A stretch of DNA of 64,000 nt from Mollicutes bacterium (GTDB lineage: Bacteria > Bacillota_I > Bacilli_A > Izemoplasmatales > Izemoplasmataceae), in contig PWYL01000004.1 of the NCBI GenBank assembly GCA_003568315.1, forward strand, positions 1-64,000, written 5' to 3'. A program made the translations under genes and the position numbers. Positions 1-6,545 of this stretch are shown here, one piece after another (within the stretch, counting starts at the first letter, position 1; each line of letters begins with the position of its first letter). The notes under the pieces are model-generated. The model saw nothing but the letters and a program-made list of their open reading frames with translations. It did not search any database and was not told the DNA's origin.

Positions 1-62
1 GTTGGGAGAGCACCTGCCTTACAAGCAGGGGGTCAGTGGTTCGAGCCCGCTATCCTCCACCA
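1..62 (+). tRNA. tRNA-Val(TAC), 5' truncated by window edge
   Basis: The anticodon stem CCTGC/GCAGG encloses the loop CTTACAA, giving anticodon TAC (Val). The T arm and the 3' acceptor half ending in an encoded ACCA are present. The 5' acceptor strand and the start of the D arm lie outside the window. It opens the tRNA cluster, as Val does in Bacillus trn clusters. Confidence 0.93.
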
Positions 63-63
63 T

Positions 64-139
<76 letters not shown>

Positions 140-172
140 TCATTGAAATAAACAATGTAATTGTACATTCAT

Positions 173-248
173 GTCCTGCTAGCTCAGTTGGTAGAGCATC
201 TGACTTTTAATCAGAGGGTCAGAGGTTCGATTCCTCTGCAGGACACCA
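173..248 (+). tRNA. tRNA-Lys(TTT)
   Basis: Acceptor GTCCTGC pairs with GCAGGAC; the anticodon arm TCTGA-CTTTTAA-TCAGA gives TTT. CCA is encoded. The 33-base AT-rich gap before it has no clear promoter or terminator. Confidence 0.96.
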
Positions 249-251
249 TAT

Positions 252-341
252 GCCTGGGTGGCGGAATTGGTAGACGCGTTGGACTTAAAATCCAATGGTA
301 TGTCACATACCGTGCCGGTTCGAGTCCGGCCCTAGGTACCA
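252..341 (+). tRNA. tRNA-Leu(TAA)
   Basis: A class II tRNA with a long variable arm (TGGTATGTCACATACCG). The anticodon arm TTGGA-CTTAAAA-TCCAA gives TAA. Acceptor GCCTGGG pairs with CCTAGGT, with G-U pairs. CCA is encoded. It is the last gene before a 108-base spacer where Bacillus clusters would carry five more tRNAs. Confidence 0.95.
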
Positions 342-365
342 CATTGATTCCCCCCACATTTTTTT

Positions 366-430
366 GAGTGAAGAAGTTCATATTGAGGGGTCTCCTCCAT
401 CTTGATGCCCGTAAGTGAACTTCTTCACTC
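366..430. repeat. 15-bp perfect inverted repeat in the tRNA spacer
   Basis: GAGTGAAGAAGTTCA at 366-380 is exactly matched by TGAACTTCTTCACTC at 416-430, with a 35-base loop that can form a small GAGG/CCTC hairpin of its own. There is no T tract after the right arm, so it is not an ordinary terminator. It sits in the only long spacer between the Leu and Met tRNA genes. It may be an RNA processing structure or the scar or terminus of a small element; its function is unknown. Confidence 0.7.
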
Positions 431-449
431 GCAGTCCCCTTTCAGATTT

Positions 450-526
450 GGCGGTGTAGCTCAGTTGGTTAGAGCGTTCGGTTCATACCCGAAAGGTCAG
501 GGGTTCGAATCCCTTCGCCGCTACCA
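450..526 (+). tRNA. tRNA-Met(CAT), elongator
   Basis: Acceptor GGCGGTG pairs with CGCCGCT; the anticodon arm TTCGG-TTCATAC-CCGAA gives CAT. The body closely resembles the Bacillus elongator tRNA-Met and lacks the C1-A72 mismatch of the initiator. CCA is encoded. Confidence 0.92.
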
Positions 527-531
527 GGACT

Positions 532-608
532 GGACCCGTAGCTCAGCTGGTCAGAGCTCCCGGCTCATAACCGGTCGGTCGCAGGTTCGAATCCTGCCGG
601 GTCCACCA
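532..608 (+). tRNA. tRNA-Ile2(CAT), lysidine type
   Basis: Acceptor GGACCCG pairs with CGGGTCC; the anticodon loop CTCATAA gives CAT. The acceptor and T arm match the Bacillus tRNA-Ile2 pattern, and it occupies the Met-Ile-Ser position of that cluster. C34 would therefore be converted to lysidine by TilS to read AUA. The first anticodon-stem pair looks mismatched. Confidence 0.85.
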
Positions 609-634
609 AACGGAGTCCACTATGTAAGATATAC

Positions 635-727
635 GGAGGAATACCCAAGTCTGGCTGAAGGGATCGGTCTTGAAAACCGACAGGACGCGCGAGCGTCGCG
701 GGGGTTCGAATCCCTCTTCCTCCGCCA
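635..727 (+). tRNA. tRNA-Ser(TGA)
   Basis: A class II tRNA with acceptor GGAGGAA/TTCCTCC, discriminator G (a serine identity element), a long variable arm, and anticodon arm TCGGT-CTTGAAA-ACCGA giving TGA. CCA is encoded. Confidence 0.95.
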
Positions 728-756
728 TTGACACTTCTGATGCAAGCTGTTAACAT
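728..756 (+). promoter_or_regulatory. Candidate sigma-A promoter inside the tRNA cluster
   Basis: TTGACA (728-733), a 17-base spacer and TAACAT (751-756) lie between tRNA-Ser and tRNA-fMet. This would separately drive the fMet-Asp-Phe genes. A second TTGACA at 761 has no good -10 partner. Confidence 0.55.
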
Positions 757-799
757 AATATTGACATTTTGGAACCATGTGATTCACACATCCATATAT

Positions 800-876
<77 letters not shown>

Positions 877-879
877 GAC

Positions 880-955
880 GGTCCTGTGGTGTAGCGGTTA
901 ACATGCCAGTCTGTCACACTGGAGATCGCGGGTTCGATTCCCGTCAGGACCGCCA
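880..955 (+). tRNA. tRNA-Asp(GTC)
   Basis: Acceptor GGTCCTG pairs with CAGGACC, discriminator G, and anticodon arm CCAGT-CTGTCAC-ACTGG gives GTC. CCA is encoded. Confidence 0.96.
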
Positions 956-960
956 TTTTT

Positions 961-1036
961 GGCTCGGTAGCTCAGTAGGTAGAGCAGTGGACTGAAAATC
1001 CATGTGTCGGCGGTTCAATTCCGCCCCGAGCCACCA
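961..1036 (+). tRNA. tRNA-Phe(GAA)
   Basis: Acceptor GGCTCGG pairs with CCGAGCC; the anticodon loop CTGAAAA gives GAA. CCA is encoded. It is the last tRNA of the cluster and is followed by a terminator. Confidence 0.95.
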
Positions 1037-1045
1037 TCTCAGCTG

Positions 1046-1077
1046 AATGAAGCGATTTAACGGCTTCATTTTTTTAT
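1046..1077 (+). terminator. Rho-independent terminator of the tRNA cluster
   Basis: The stem AATGAAGC/GCTTCATT with a nine-base loop runs into a tract of seven or more T residues. Confidence 0.85.
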
Positions 1078-1255
1078 TTTCTGACCGAGAAGTCCGTGTT
1101 TCCATCTCAACCTCAACCTACTCTGACACATATACAAACCTTAACAGCTGTTCTGTAGAATAGAGGTAATTTGCCAAAAATGGAATTTGTGGAAGGAAAT
1201 CCCCTCCCTTGTTCATATGATAGATAATGAGAAGGCAGAAGGAATGGAGGATTTC

Positions 1256-1897
1256 ATGTTTGCTGAAAATTCGATGCTTCACTTCAAAACACCAAATCAT
1301 TTCAAAGCGTTTTATCGGAGTTTGTCATTACCGGGGCAATGGAAGATCACAACGGAGGATATGAACTACAGGGGCCATAGGATATACAAAGAGAAGTACG
1401 TGTTAAGGCTCAAGCATCTGTTCAACAAAAAGAAATTGTTCCGACGCAGTGTGTCTATTGCTGAGGTTGTCTCGTTTCTTGACAGCTATTATATCATCGA
1501 GAAGGTCACCAACCACCTTGAAAAAATGTTGCTTCCCGCGGATTTTCTCGATTTGTCAATGTGCGCCGAATATAAGATCCGTTACTCCAAAAATCGCCGA
1601 ATCGATTATGTCTATCTTTTCGGTAACAGCATTCTGATTGTTGAATTCAGACTCTCCAATTCTTTCCCGAATGTTTCGAATGTATGGCAGCGGAAAGAGA
1701 CCGAACTACTCATCTATAAGGAGCTGCTGCGAAACTACATTCCCGAAGAGAAGCGGATTATCATCTATGCCTTCATCGCGATGCCGGAATATGATGGTGA
1801 TACACCATTATATAAACAAATCAAGTACAACAATGAAAATGCTCGTTTCTTCGCCGAATACATCAATGAATTTCTCATCACACCCGAAAAATGGTAA
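1256..1897 (+). CDS. PD-(D/E)XK nuclease-like protein, possibly truncated
   Basis: A 213-residue protein not assigned to a named family. The ATG at 1256 is chosen because GGAGG lies six bases upstream; the longer ORF start at 1187 lacks such a site. The segment RIDYVYLF...ILIVEFRLS followed by WQRKETELLIYKELL resembles motifs II-IV of PD-(D/E)XK nucleases (Asp, Glu-x-Arg in place of Glu-x-Lys, then Q...YK). Its DNA is visibly richer in A and T than its neighbours, and it sits just after a tRNA cluster, which suggests transfer. The same frame stays open for 79 codons after the TAA at 1895, so this may be the front part of an interrupted gene. The nuclease assignment is inference. Confidence 0.5.
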   Translation: MFAENSMLHFKTPNHFKAFYRSLSLPGQWKITTEDMNYRGHRIYKEKYVLRLKHLFNKKKLFRRSVSIAEVVSFLDSYYIIEKVTNHLEKMLLPADFLDLSMCAEYKIRYSKNRRIDYVYLFGNSILIVEFRLSNSFPNVSNVWQRKETELLIYKELLRNYIPEEKRIIIYAFIAMPEYDGDTPLYKQIKYNNENARFFAEYINEFLITPEKW

Positions 1898-2137
1898 TCG
1901 GCAACAGTCCGTTGCCTTGATAAATATCGCGTTAAGTTATACAATGAATGGAAATGGATTGACGATCGCACATTCTCCATGCAGTCTGCGCGATTAAGAG
2001 CGAAAGCACTCTTCTTTTGGCATATCCGACCCATTATGTCACCAGATTTTTCCATCACACTTGGACGATGTAGACGAAAACAACGCCATACATACGGACA
2101 TACGTTAATGAATCCACATATATCATGTGAGGAGTGA
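1898..2137 (+). pseudogene. In-frame open extension after the TAA stop
   Basis: After the stop of the preceding gene the same frame reads 79 sense codons, including plausible protein sequence such as LDKYRVKLYNEWKWIDD, to a TGA at 2135. There is no start codon with a ribosome site near its beginning. It may be the lost C-terminal part of the upstream gene, or chance. GGCAAC/GTTGCC just after the stop can form a short hairpin without a good T tract. Confidence 0.35.
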
Positions 2138-2141
2138 TACT

Positions 2142-2819
2142 ATGAGAATACTGCTGGTTAATGACGACGGTATAGATGCGCCGCTTTTGGCGTTCGTCCG
2201 TAAAACCTTGGAACAATACGGAACCGTTCATACTGTCGCCCCCAAAGTCGAACAGTCCGGTAAGAGCATGGCGCTCACCATGGGCGATATCCCCTATGAA
2301 AAGATTGATGAGCGGACATATATGGTTGACGGGACTCCGACCGACTGCGTCTCTTTTGCATTGCATGGTCTGAATCTCGAACCCCAACTCGTGGTTTCGG
2401 GGATAAACAGAGGCTACAACCTGGGGATGGACACGAAATATTCGGGCACCGTGGGTGCCGCTTTGCAGGCATCTTATGACAAGTATGATTCCATCGCTTT
2501 CTCGGCGGATCATCGGAATGACCAATTGGTACGCGACAGTTTCCGGAATGTCCTTGACTTCATCCTCGAAAACGACATGCTTTCGCCCGATTACATCCTG
2601 AATGTCAATTTCCCACTTGACAAGTTCAACAGCCCCAAGGGTATAAAAGACACCAGGATGTATTTCCTCCGCTCGAAATTCAACGTGGAGATGACGGACG
2701 GCCTTTTCAAGAAACGGCGCAAAGGTTTTATCGATGACATCCCGAAAGACAGTGACATTCAGGCTGTGAATGAAGGATATGTCTCCATATCGAAACTATC
2801 TTTGGGCAATGATTGCTGA
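2142..2819 (+). CDS. surE: 5'/3'-nucleotidase SurE
   Basis: SurE dephosphorylates nucleoside 5'- and 3'-monophosphates in the cytoplasm using a divalent metal. The 225-residue protein opens with the diagnostic metal-binding ILLVNDDG motif and carries the conserved SGINRGYNLG segment with YSGTVGAA following. The ATG at 2142 is preferred over the GTG at 2127 because GAGGAG lies eight bases before it. It overlaps the next gene (TGATG), so the two are translationally coupled. Confidence 0.93.
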   Translation: MRILLVNDDGIDAPLLAFVRKTLEQYGTVHTVAPKVEQSGKSMALTMGDIPYEKIDERTYMVDGTPTDCVSFALHGLNLEPQLVVSGINRGYNLGMDTKYSGTVGAALQASYDKYDSIAFSADHRNDQLVRDSFRNVLDFILENDMLSPDYILNVNFPLDKFNSPKGIKDTRMYFLRSKFNVEMTDGLFKKRRKGFIDDIPKDSDIQAVNEGYVSISKLSLGNDC

Positions 2820-3223
2820 TGCAGAGGAAAGAGGTTGTCGCAGCGGCCATTTTCGATGCAGAGAAAGGACTTCTCTGTGCCCAACGGGCAGAGGATGACA
2901 GTCTTCCGTTGAAATGGGAATTTCCTGGCGGCAAGGTCAAACCGGGTGAAACCCACGAAAAGGCGTTGAGAAGAGAGATTCTCGAAGAGCTTTCCGTCAA
3001 GGTGGATGTCAAAAGACATCTGATGTCCATCGAGCACGATTACCCCGATTTCCGTCTCACATTGCACGTCTATGAGGCGAGCATCGTCGAAGGGACAATT
3101 CGCAACAACGTTCATCAGAGGGTCGAATGGCGTGCGGTCACGACGTTGTCATCTCTCGATTGGGCTCCTGCCAATCACGCCCTTGTACAAAAGATCGTGA
3201 ACGGGAAGATACCTCAACATTGA
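2819..3223 (+). CDS. MutT-type Nudix hydrolase
   Basis: A 134-residue single-domain Nudix pyrophosphohydrolase. The Nudix box reads GGKVKPGETHEKALRREILEEL, matching GX5EX7REUXEE. Length and the WEFPGGK entry resemble MutT/8-oxo-dGTP diphosphatases, which clean the nucleotide pool, but substrate cannot be read from the sequence. The ATG at 2819 overlaps the surE stop; upstream TTG/CTG codons are less likely starts. Confidence 0.85.
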   Translation: MQRKEVVAAAIFDAEKGLLCAQRAEDDSLPLKWEFPGGKVKPGETHEKALRREILEELSVKVDVKRHLMSIEHDYPDFRLTLHVYEASIVEGTIRNNVHQRVEWRAVTTLSSLDWAPANHALVQKIVNGKIPQH

Positions 3224-3247
3224 GCGACCTCGAGGTCGCTTCTTTCA
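3223..3247 (+). terminator. Terminator after the Nudix gene
   Basis: AGCGACC-TCGA-GGTCGCT is a perfect hairpin that includes the stop codon region and is followed by a short TCTTT tract. Confidence 0.65.
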
Positions 3248-3249
3248 TG

Positions 3250-3277
3250 TTCGCATTCTTCCGGCGTGTGTTATCAT
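3250..3277 (+). promoter_or_regulatory. Weak candidate promoter of ord
   Basis: TTCGCA (3250-3255) and TATCAT (3272-3277) are 16 bases apart, about 35 bases before the ord start codon. Both hexamers are imperfect. Confidence 0.35.
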
Positions 3278-3311
3278 AGTCATTGGAGACAATAATTCAA
3301 GGAGGTTTTCT

Positions 3312-4352
3312 ATGGACAAGGTACAGGTTGCGGTGTGGGGCTTCGGCGCCATGGGACAAGGCATTGCGGAAATGATCTCCGCCATCGACGGTGTGGAAAT
3401 TGTCGGTGTGTGTGACATCGCCCCCGCATTGAGGGGGAAGCGTGTGAAAGACGTATCCGATGTGGACAACATTTCTGAAAACGTCAGGATTTCCGATGAC
3501 ATCGACACGGTTCTCGAGACACGTCCGGATGTGCTCTTCATCGCGACGGACTCTTTCACTAAAAAATCGTTTCCCAAAATCAAGAAAGGTCTGGAATACG
3601 GTGCGAACATCATCAGTACCGCGGAAGAGATGGCGTATCCGTATGCCAATGAGCCGGAAATTTCGAAAGAGATCGACAAACTGGCGAAGAAACACCATGC
3701 TACGGTCTTGGGCACGGGAATCAATCCGGGATTTGTCATGGACTTTCTCGCCATCGCTATGACGGGGGCCATGAAAAGGATTGACAGCATTGAGATCAGT
3801 CGAGTGAACAGTCTCTCTCCCTTCGGGCCCACAGTGATGGAAGAACAAGGTGTCGGTCTGTCTATTGAAGAATTTGAGAAAAGAATGGAAAAAGGTGAAG
3901 TCGCGGGTCATGTGGGATTCAAGGAGAGCATCCACATGATTGCGGACGCACTCGGGGTGGAAGTCGAGGATTTCCGACAACAGATGAAACCCATCGTCAC
4001 CTCCGTGGACAGAAAGAGCAAGTATGGAGAGGCGAAAAAGGATCATGTGGCCGGTATCGACATGACGGCACAAGGGATTGTCGGAGGCAAAAAGTTCATC
4101 GACATGAAACATCCCCAGCAAATCGAACCGGAGATGGAAGGCACGCATACGGGTGATTACATCAAGATTGAAGGGAATCCGAGCGTGAATCTGGCCATCA
4201 ATCCGGAAATCGACGGCGGTCTCGGCACCATCGCCGTTTGCGTGAACATGACCCCGCATGTCATCAATGCTGAACCGGGTCTCAAGACCATGCTCGACCT
4301 CCCGGCTCCCCGGGCCATCATGGGAGACATCAGAAAGAAACTGAAACGATAA
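3312..4352 (+). CDS. ord: 2,4-diaminopentanoate dehydrogenase
   Basis: Ord oxidatively deaminates (2R,4S)-2,4-diaminopentanoate with NAD(P)+ to 2-amino-4-oxopentanoate plus ammonia, the step between aminomutase and thiolase in ornithine fermentation. The 346-residue protein starts with a Rossmann motif (GFGAMG, residues 11-16) and carries the family segment GTGINPGFVMDF. AGGAGG precedes the ATG by seven bases. It stands first in the ornithine cluster but has its own terminator, so it may be transcribed apart from ortA onward. Assignment rests on family resemblance plus the unmistakable neighbours. Confidence 0.93.
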   Translation: MDKVQVAVWGFGAMGQGIAEMISAIDGVEIVGVCDIAPALRGKRVKDVSDVDNISENVRISDDIDTVLETRPDVLFIATDSFTKKSFPKIKKGLEYGANIISTAEEMAYPYANEPEISKEIDKLAKKHHATVLGTGINPGFVMDFLAIAMTGAMKRIDSIEISRVNSLSPFGPTVMEEQGVGLSIEEFEKRMEKGEVAGHVGFKESIHMIADALGVEVEDFRQQMKPIVTSVDRKSKYGEAKKDHVAGIDMTAQGIVGGKKFIDMKHPQQIEPEMEGTHTGDYIKIEGNPSVNLAINPEIDGGLGTIAVCVNMTPHVINAEPGLKTMLDLPAPRAIMGDIRKKLKR

Positions 4353-4370
4353 ATTTTCAAGCGCTTTCAA

Positions 4371-4400
4371 AAACGCCCCTCCGTGGAGGGGTGTTTTCTT
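4371..4400 (+). terminator. Terminator between ord and ortA
   Basis: ACGCCCCTCC-GT-GGAGGGGTGT forms a ten-pair stem with one G-U pair, preceded by an A tract and followed by TTTTCTTT. It would end or attenuate ord transcription. Confidence 0.85.
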
Positions 4401-4425
4401 TGGATGCACGGCAACAATGAAACGG

Positions 4426-4456
4426 TTGTGCAATGAAAGGGTTTTTATGATATCAT
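4426..4456 (+). promoter_or_regulatory. Candidate promoter of the ortA-arcB operon
   Basis: TTGTGC (4426-4431) and TATCAT (4451-4456) lie 19 bases apart; an overlapping TATGAT at 4446 is an alternative -10. A start site near 4463 would fit the ortA ATG at 4497. Confidence 0.45.
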
Positions 4457-4496
4457 GGTAGCGTGTGGAATTATGCTTGGAGAAGGGAATGGTTCA

Positions 4497-4808
4497 ATGC
4501 TTATCAAGAAGGGTGCTTATGTCCGCATCCGCAAGAACATCCTTCCACCGGGGAAACGTGCGAAAGGCATACCCGAAGACACCACAAAGGTGCCTTTCAA
4601 GTGCTGGATCAAGGGTCGTTTGTTGGAAGAGGGCGAATTGTACGAAGAAGCCCGAATCCAGACTGCGACGGGAAGAGTCGTGACGGGGGAGATCAAAGAG
4701 GTCGAACCCCGACACAAGCACTCGTACGGCGACCATGTGGATGAGATTCTCACTATGCGCGAGATCATCCTGCGCGAGGCCTGGGGCGATGATGATGAGA
4801 AACTATGA
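4497..4808 (+). CDS. ortA: 2-amino-4-oxopentanoate thiolase, alpha subunit
   Basis: OrtA is the small subunit of the PLP-dependent thiolase that cleaves 2-amino-4-oxopentanoate with CoA to acetyl-CoA and D-alanine. At 103 residues it matches the usual length of about 100. The ATG at 4497 is chosen because GGAGAAGGG lies about nine bases upstream; the ORF-track start at 4455 would overlap the promoter. It overlaps ortB by 14 bases. It carries no catalytic motif I can name; identification rests on size and position directly before ortB. Confidence 0.88.
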   Translation: MLIKKGAYVRIRKNILPPGKRAKGIPEDTTKVPFKCWIKGRLLEEGELYEEARIQTATGRVVTGEIKEVEPRHKHSYGDHVDEILTMREIILREAWGDDDEKL

Positions 4809-6192
4809 CATTGAGGGACTCTTGAGAAGAAAAAACAGCATCATCAAGAAATCCGTCGGCCTGGACTACGACAGTTTCGAGTACGACGGGATTGGCTTCG
4901 ATTACGAAAAGATGATGGAAAGTACCGGTTATTCGTTCGCAGACATCCAAAGACTCCAGGATGGGTCGATGGTTGGACGCACCCCGCTTCTCGAACTGAA
5001 AAACATCACAAGATATGCCCGTAAATACGCACCTCGGGGCTATGGTGCAAGAATTTTCCTGAAAGATGAAGCCACCAATCTCAGTGGCTCTTTCAAGGCC
5101 CGACGCGCCGCAATCAGTGTGCACAAGGCAAAGGAACTCGGTTACGAGGGTGTCATTGCCGCGACCAGCGGCAATTATGGTGCCGCTGTGGCTGCGTTGG
5201 CAGCGAAGCACGGACTGAAATGCATCGTCGTTCAAGAGTGTTTCGATTCCGCGGGACTGGCCCAACCCGAGATTCTCGAGAAAGCGCGAGCTTGTGAGGC
5301 GTACGGAGCCGAAGTCGTCCAGTTGAGTGTGGGCCCGGAATTGTTCTTCACTTACCTCGATCTTCTTGATGAGACGGGATATTTCAATGCCTCGCTCTAT
5401 TCGCCCTACGGCATCATGGGGATCGAGACCCTCGGCCATGAGATTGCCACCGAGATGAAAGAGAAATACGGTAAATATCCGGAAGTCGTCGTGGTGACCA
5501 ATGCCGGGGGCGGAAACCTCACGGGGACCGCGCGCGGTATCCGCCGTGCCGGAGGGAAAGACACGGCGATCTATGCGGCGAGTGTGAACCTCGAGGGACT
5601 CCACATGGCCAGCGACAAGGATTTCAACCGCAAGTCCTTCACCACGGGACACACGGGGTTCGGTCTGCCTTTCGCCACCAACCCGGACCGGACCGACGTC
5701 CCCAGAAGTGCCGGCCGCCCCATGCGCTATATAGACCGCTACTTCACCGTCAATCAGGGGAGCGTGTTCTTCGCGACGGAAATGTTGGCGGTTCTCGAAG
5801 GACTTGAACGAGGCCCCGCGGGAAACACCTCTCTCGCCGTCGCTTTCAAACTGGCCCAAGAAATGAAGGAAGACGAATTCATCGTCGTCCAGGAGACCGA
5901 ATACACAGGTGCCGGAAAACATCATCAGCCGCAACTCTCTTTCGCCAAGAAGAACGGCATCGAGATCCGTTTCGGGAAACCCGAGGCGGAAATCCCGGGA
6001 GAAAACATCGTGTTGCCGAAAAGCGCGCGCGACATCAGTCTCAAGGAGCTCGATCTCGACCGGATCCGCTCGTCCTATCTGAAACGTTACCGCGACCAGT
6101 CGTTGACGGATGAGGATTACCGCTATCTGGCGGATGAACTCCGGGTGGACACGGAGAAAATCAAAGCATTGTTGAAGGAGATGAAAGCATGA
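4795..6192 (+). CDS. ortB: 2-amino-4-oxopentanoate thiolase, beta subunit
   Basis: The PLP-binding subunit of OrtAB, a fold-type II enzyme related to threonine synthase. The 465-residue protein has the PLP lysine motif LSGSFKARRAA (about residues 91-101), the ATSGNYGAAVAA loop and a glycine-rich phosphate cup TNAGGGNLTG. The three successive ATGs at 4789, 4792 and 4795 are all possible starts; MRNYDIEG is preferred. The stop overlaps oraS (ATGA), giving tight coupling. Confidence 0.94.
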   Translation: MRNYDIEGLLRRKNSIIKKSVGLDYDSFEYDGIGFDYEKMMESTGYSFADIQRLQDGSMVGRTPLLELKNITRYARKYAPRGYGARIFLKDEATNLSGSFKARRAAISVHKAKELGYEGVIAATSGNYGAAVAALAAKHGLKCIVVQECFDSAGLAQPEILEKARACEAYGAEVVQLSVGPELFFTYLDLLDETGYFNASLYSPYGIMGIETLGHEIATEMKEKYGKYPEVVVVTNAGGGNLTGTARGIRRAGGKDTAIYAASVNLEGLHMASDKDFNRKSFTTGHTGFGLPFATNPDRTDVPRSAGRPMRYIDRYFTVNQGSVFFATEMLAVLEGLERGPAGNTSLAVAFKLAQEMKEDEFIVVQETEYTGAGKHHQPQLSFAKKNGIEIRFGKPEAEIPGENIVLPKSARDISLKELDLDRIRSSYLKRYRDQSLTDEDYRYLADELRVDTEKIKALLKEMKA

Positions 6193-6542
6193 AGGAAAGA
6201 AAGGACGATTATCAGGAGCGAAGAAAACATCTCGAGAACATGTCCGACGACGAATTGAAGAAATACTTCTTTGAACTGGCGGATAAGATTGTCGACCCTC
6301 TTGTGGAGATGGGCCGGAACCATACATCCAAATCGATTGAGCGCAGCGTCCTTCTCCGGATGGGCTTCTCGAGCATCGAAGCCAAGGAGGTTGTCGACAA
6401 ACTGGCGGAAAACGACCTTCTTTCCAAGGGGGCCGGACATTGTGTCTACAGGCTCTCCAAGGACAAGGAGATGGAAATCCGCAAGGCCGGAATCCTTCTT
6501 GCCGAAGGAGAACACATCGATTATCTGAAGGAGGTTCTTTGA
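6189..6542 (+). CDS. oraS: D-ornithine 4,5-aminomutase, small subunit
   Basis: OraS is the small partner of the adenosylcobalamin/PLP-dependent mutase that moves the terminal amino group of D-ornithine to C4. Its 117 residues match the roughly 120 of the family; the sequence is highly charged and largely helical by composition, with a conserved-looking MGRNHTSKSIERSVLLRMGF core. Start overlaps the ortB stop, and oraE follows three bases after its stop. Confidence 0.93.
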   Translation: MKERKDDYQERRKHLENMSDDELKKYFFELADKIVDPLVEMGRNHTSKSIERSVLLRMGFSSIEAKEVVDKLAENDLLSKGAGHCVYRLSKDKEMEIRKAGILLAEGEHIDYLKEVL

Positions 6543-6545
6543 GCC

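Noticed and set aside
161-731. ORFs 161-367 and 402-731 across the tRNA cluster
   Set aside because: They overlap well-formed tRNA genes and encode repeated tRNA-derived peptides such as GSIPL and RGFESL.
1118-1300. Minus-strand ORF 1118-1300 and shadow ORFs 1449-1637, 1638-1997, 1765-2058
   Set aside because: No ribosome sites and no domain similarity; they overlap the frame with the GGAGG-preceded start at 1256.
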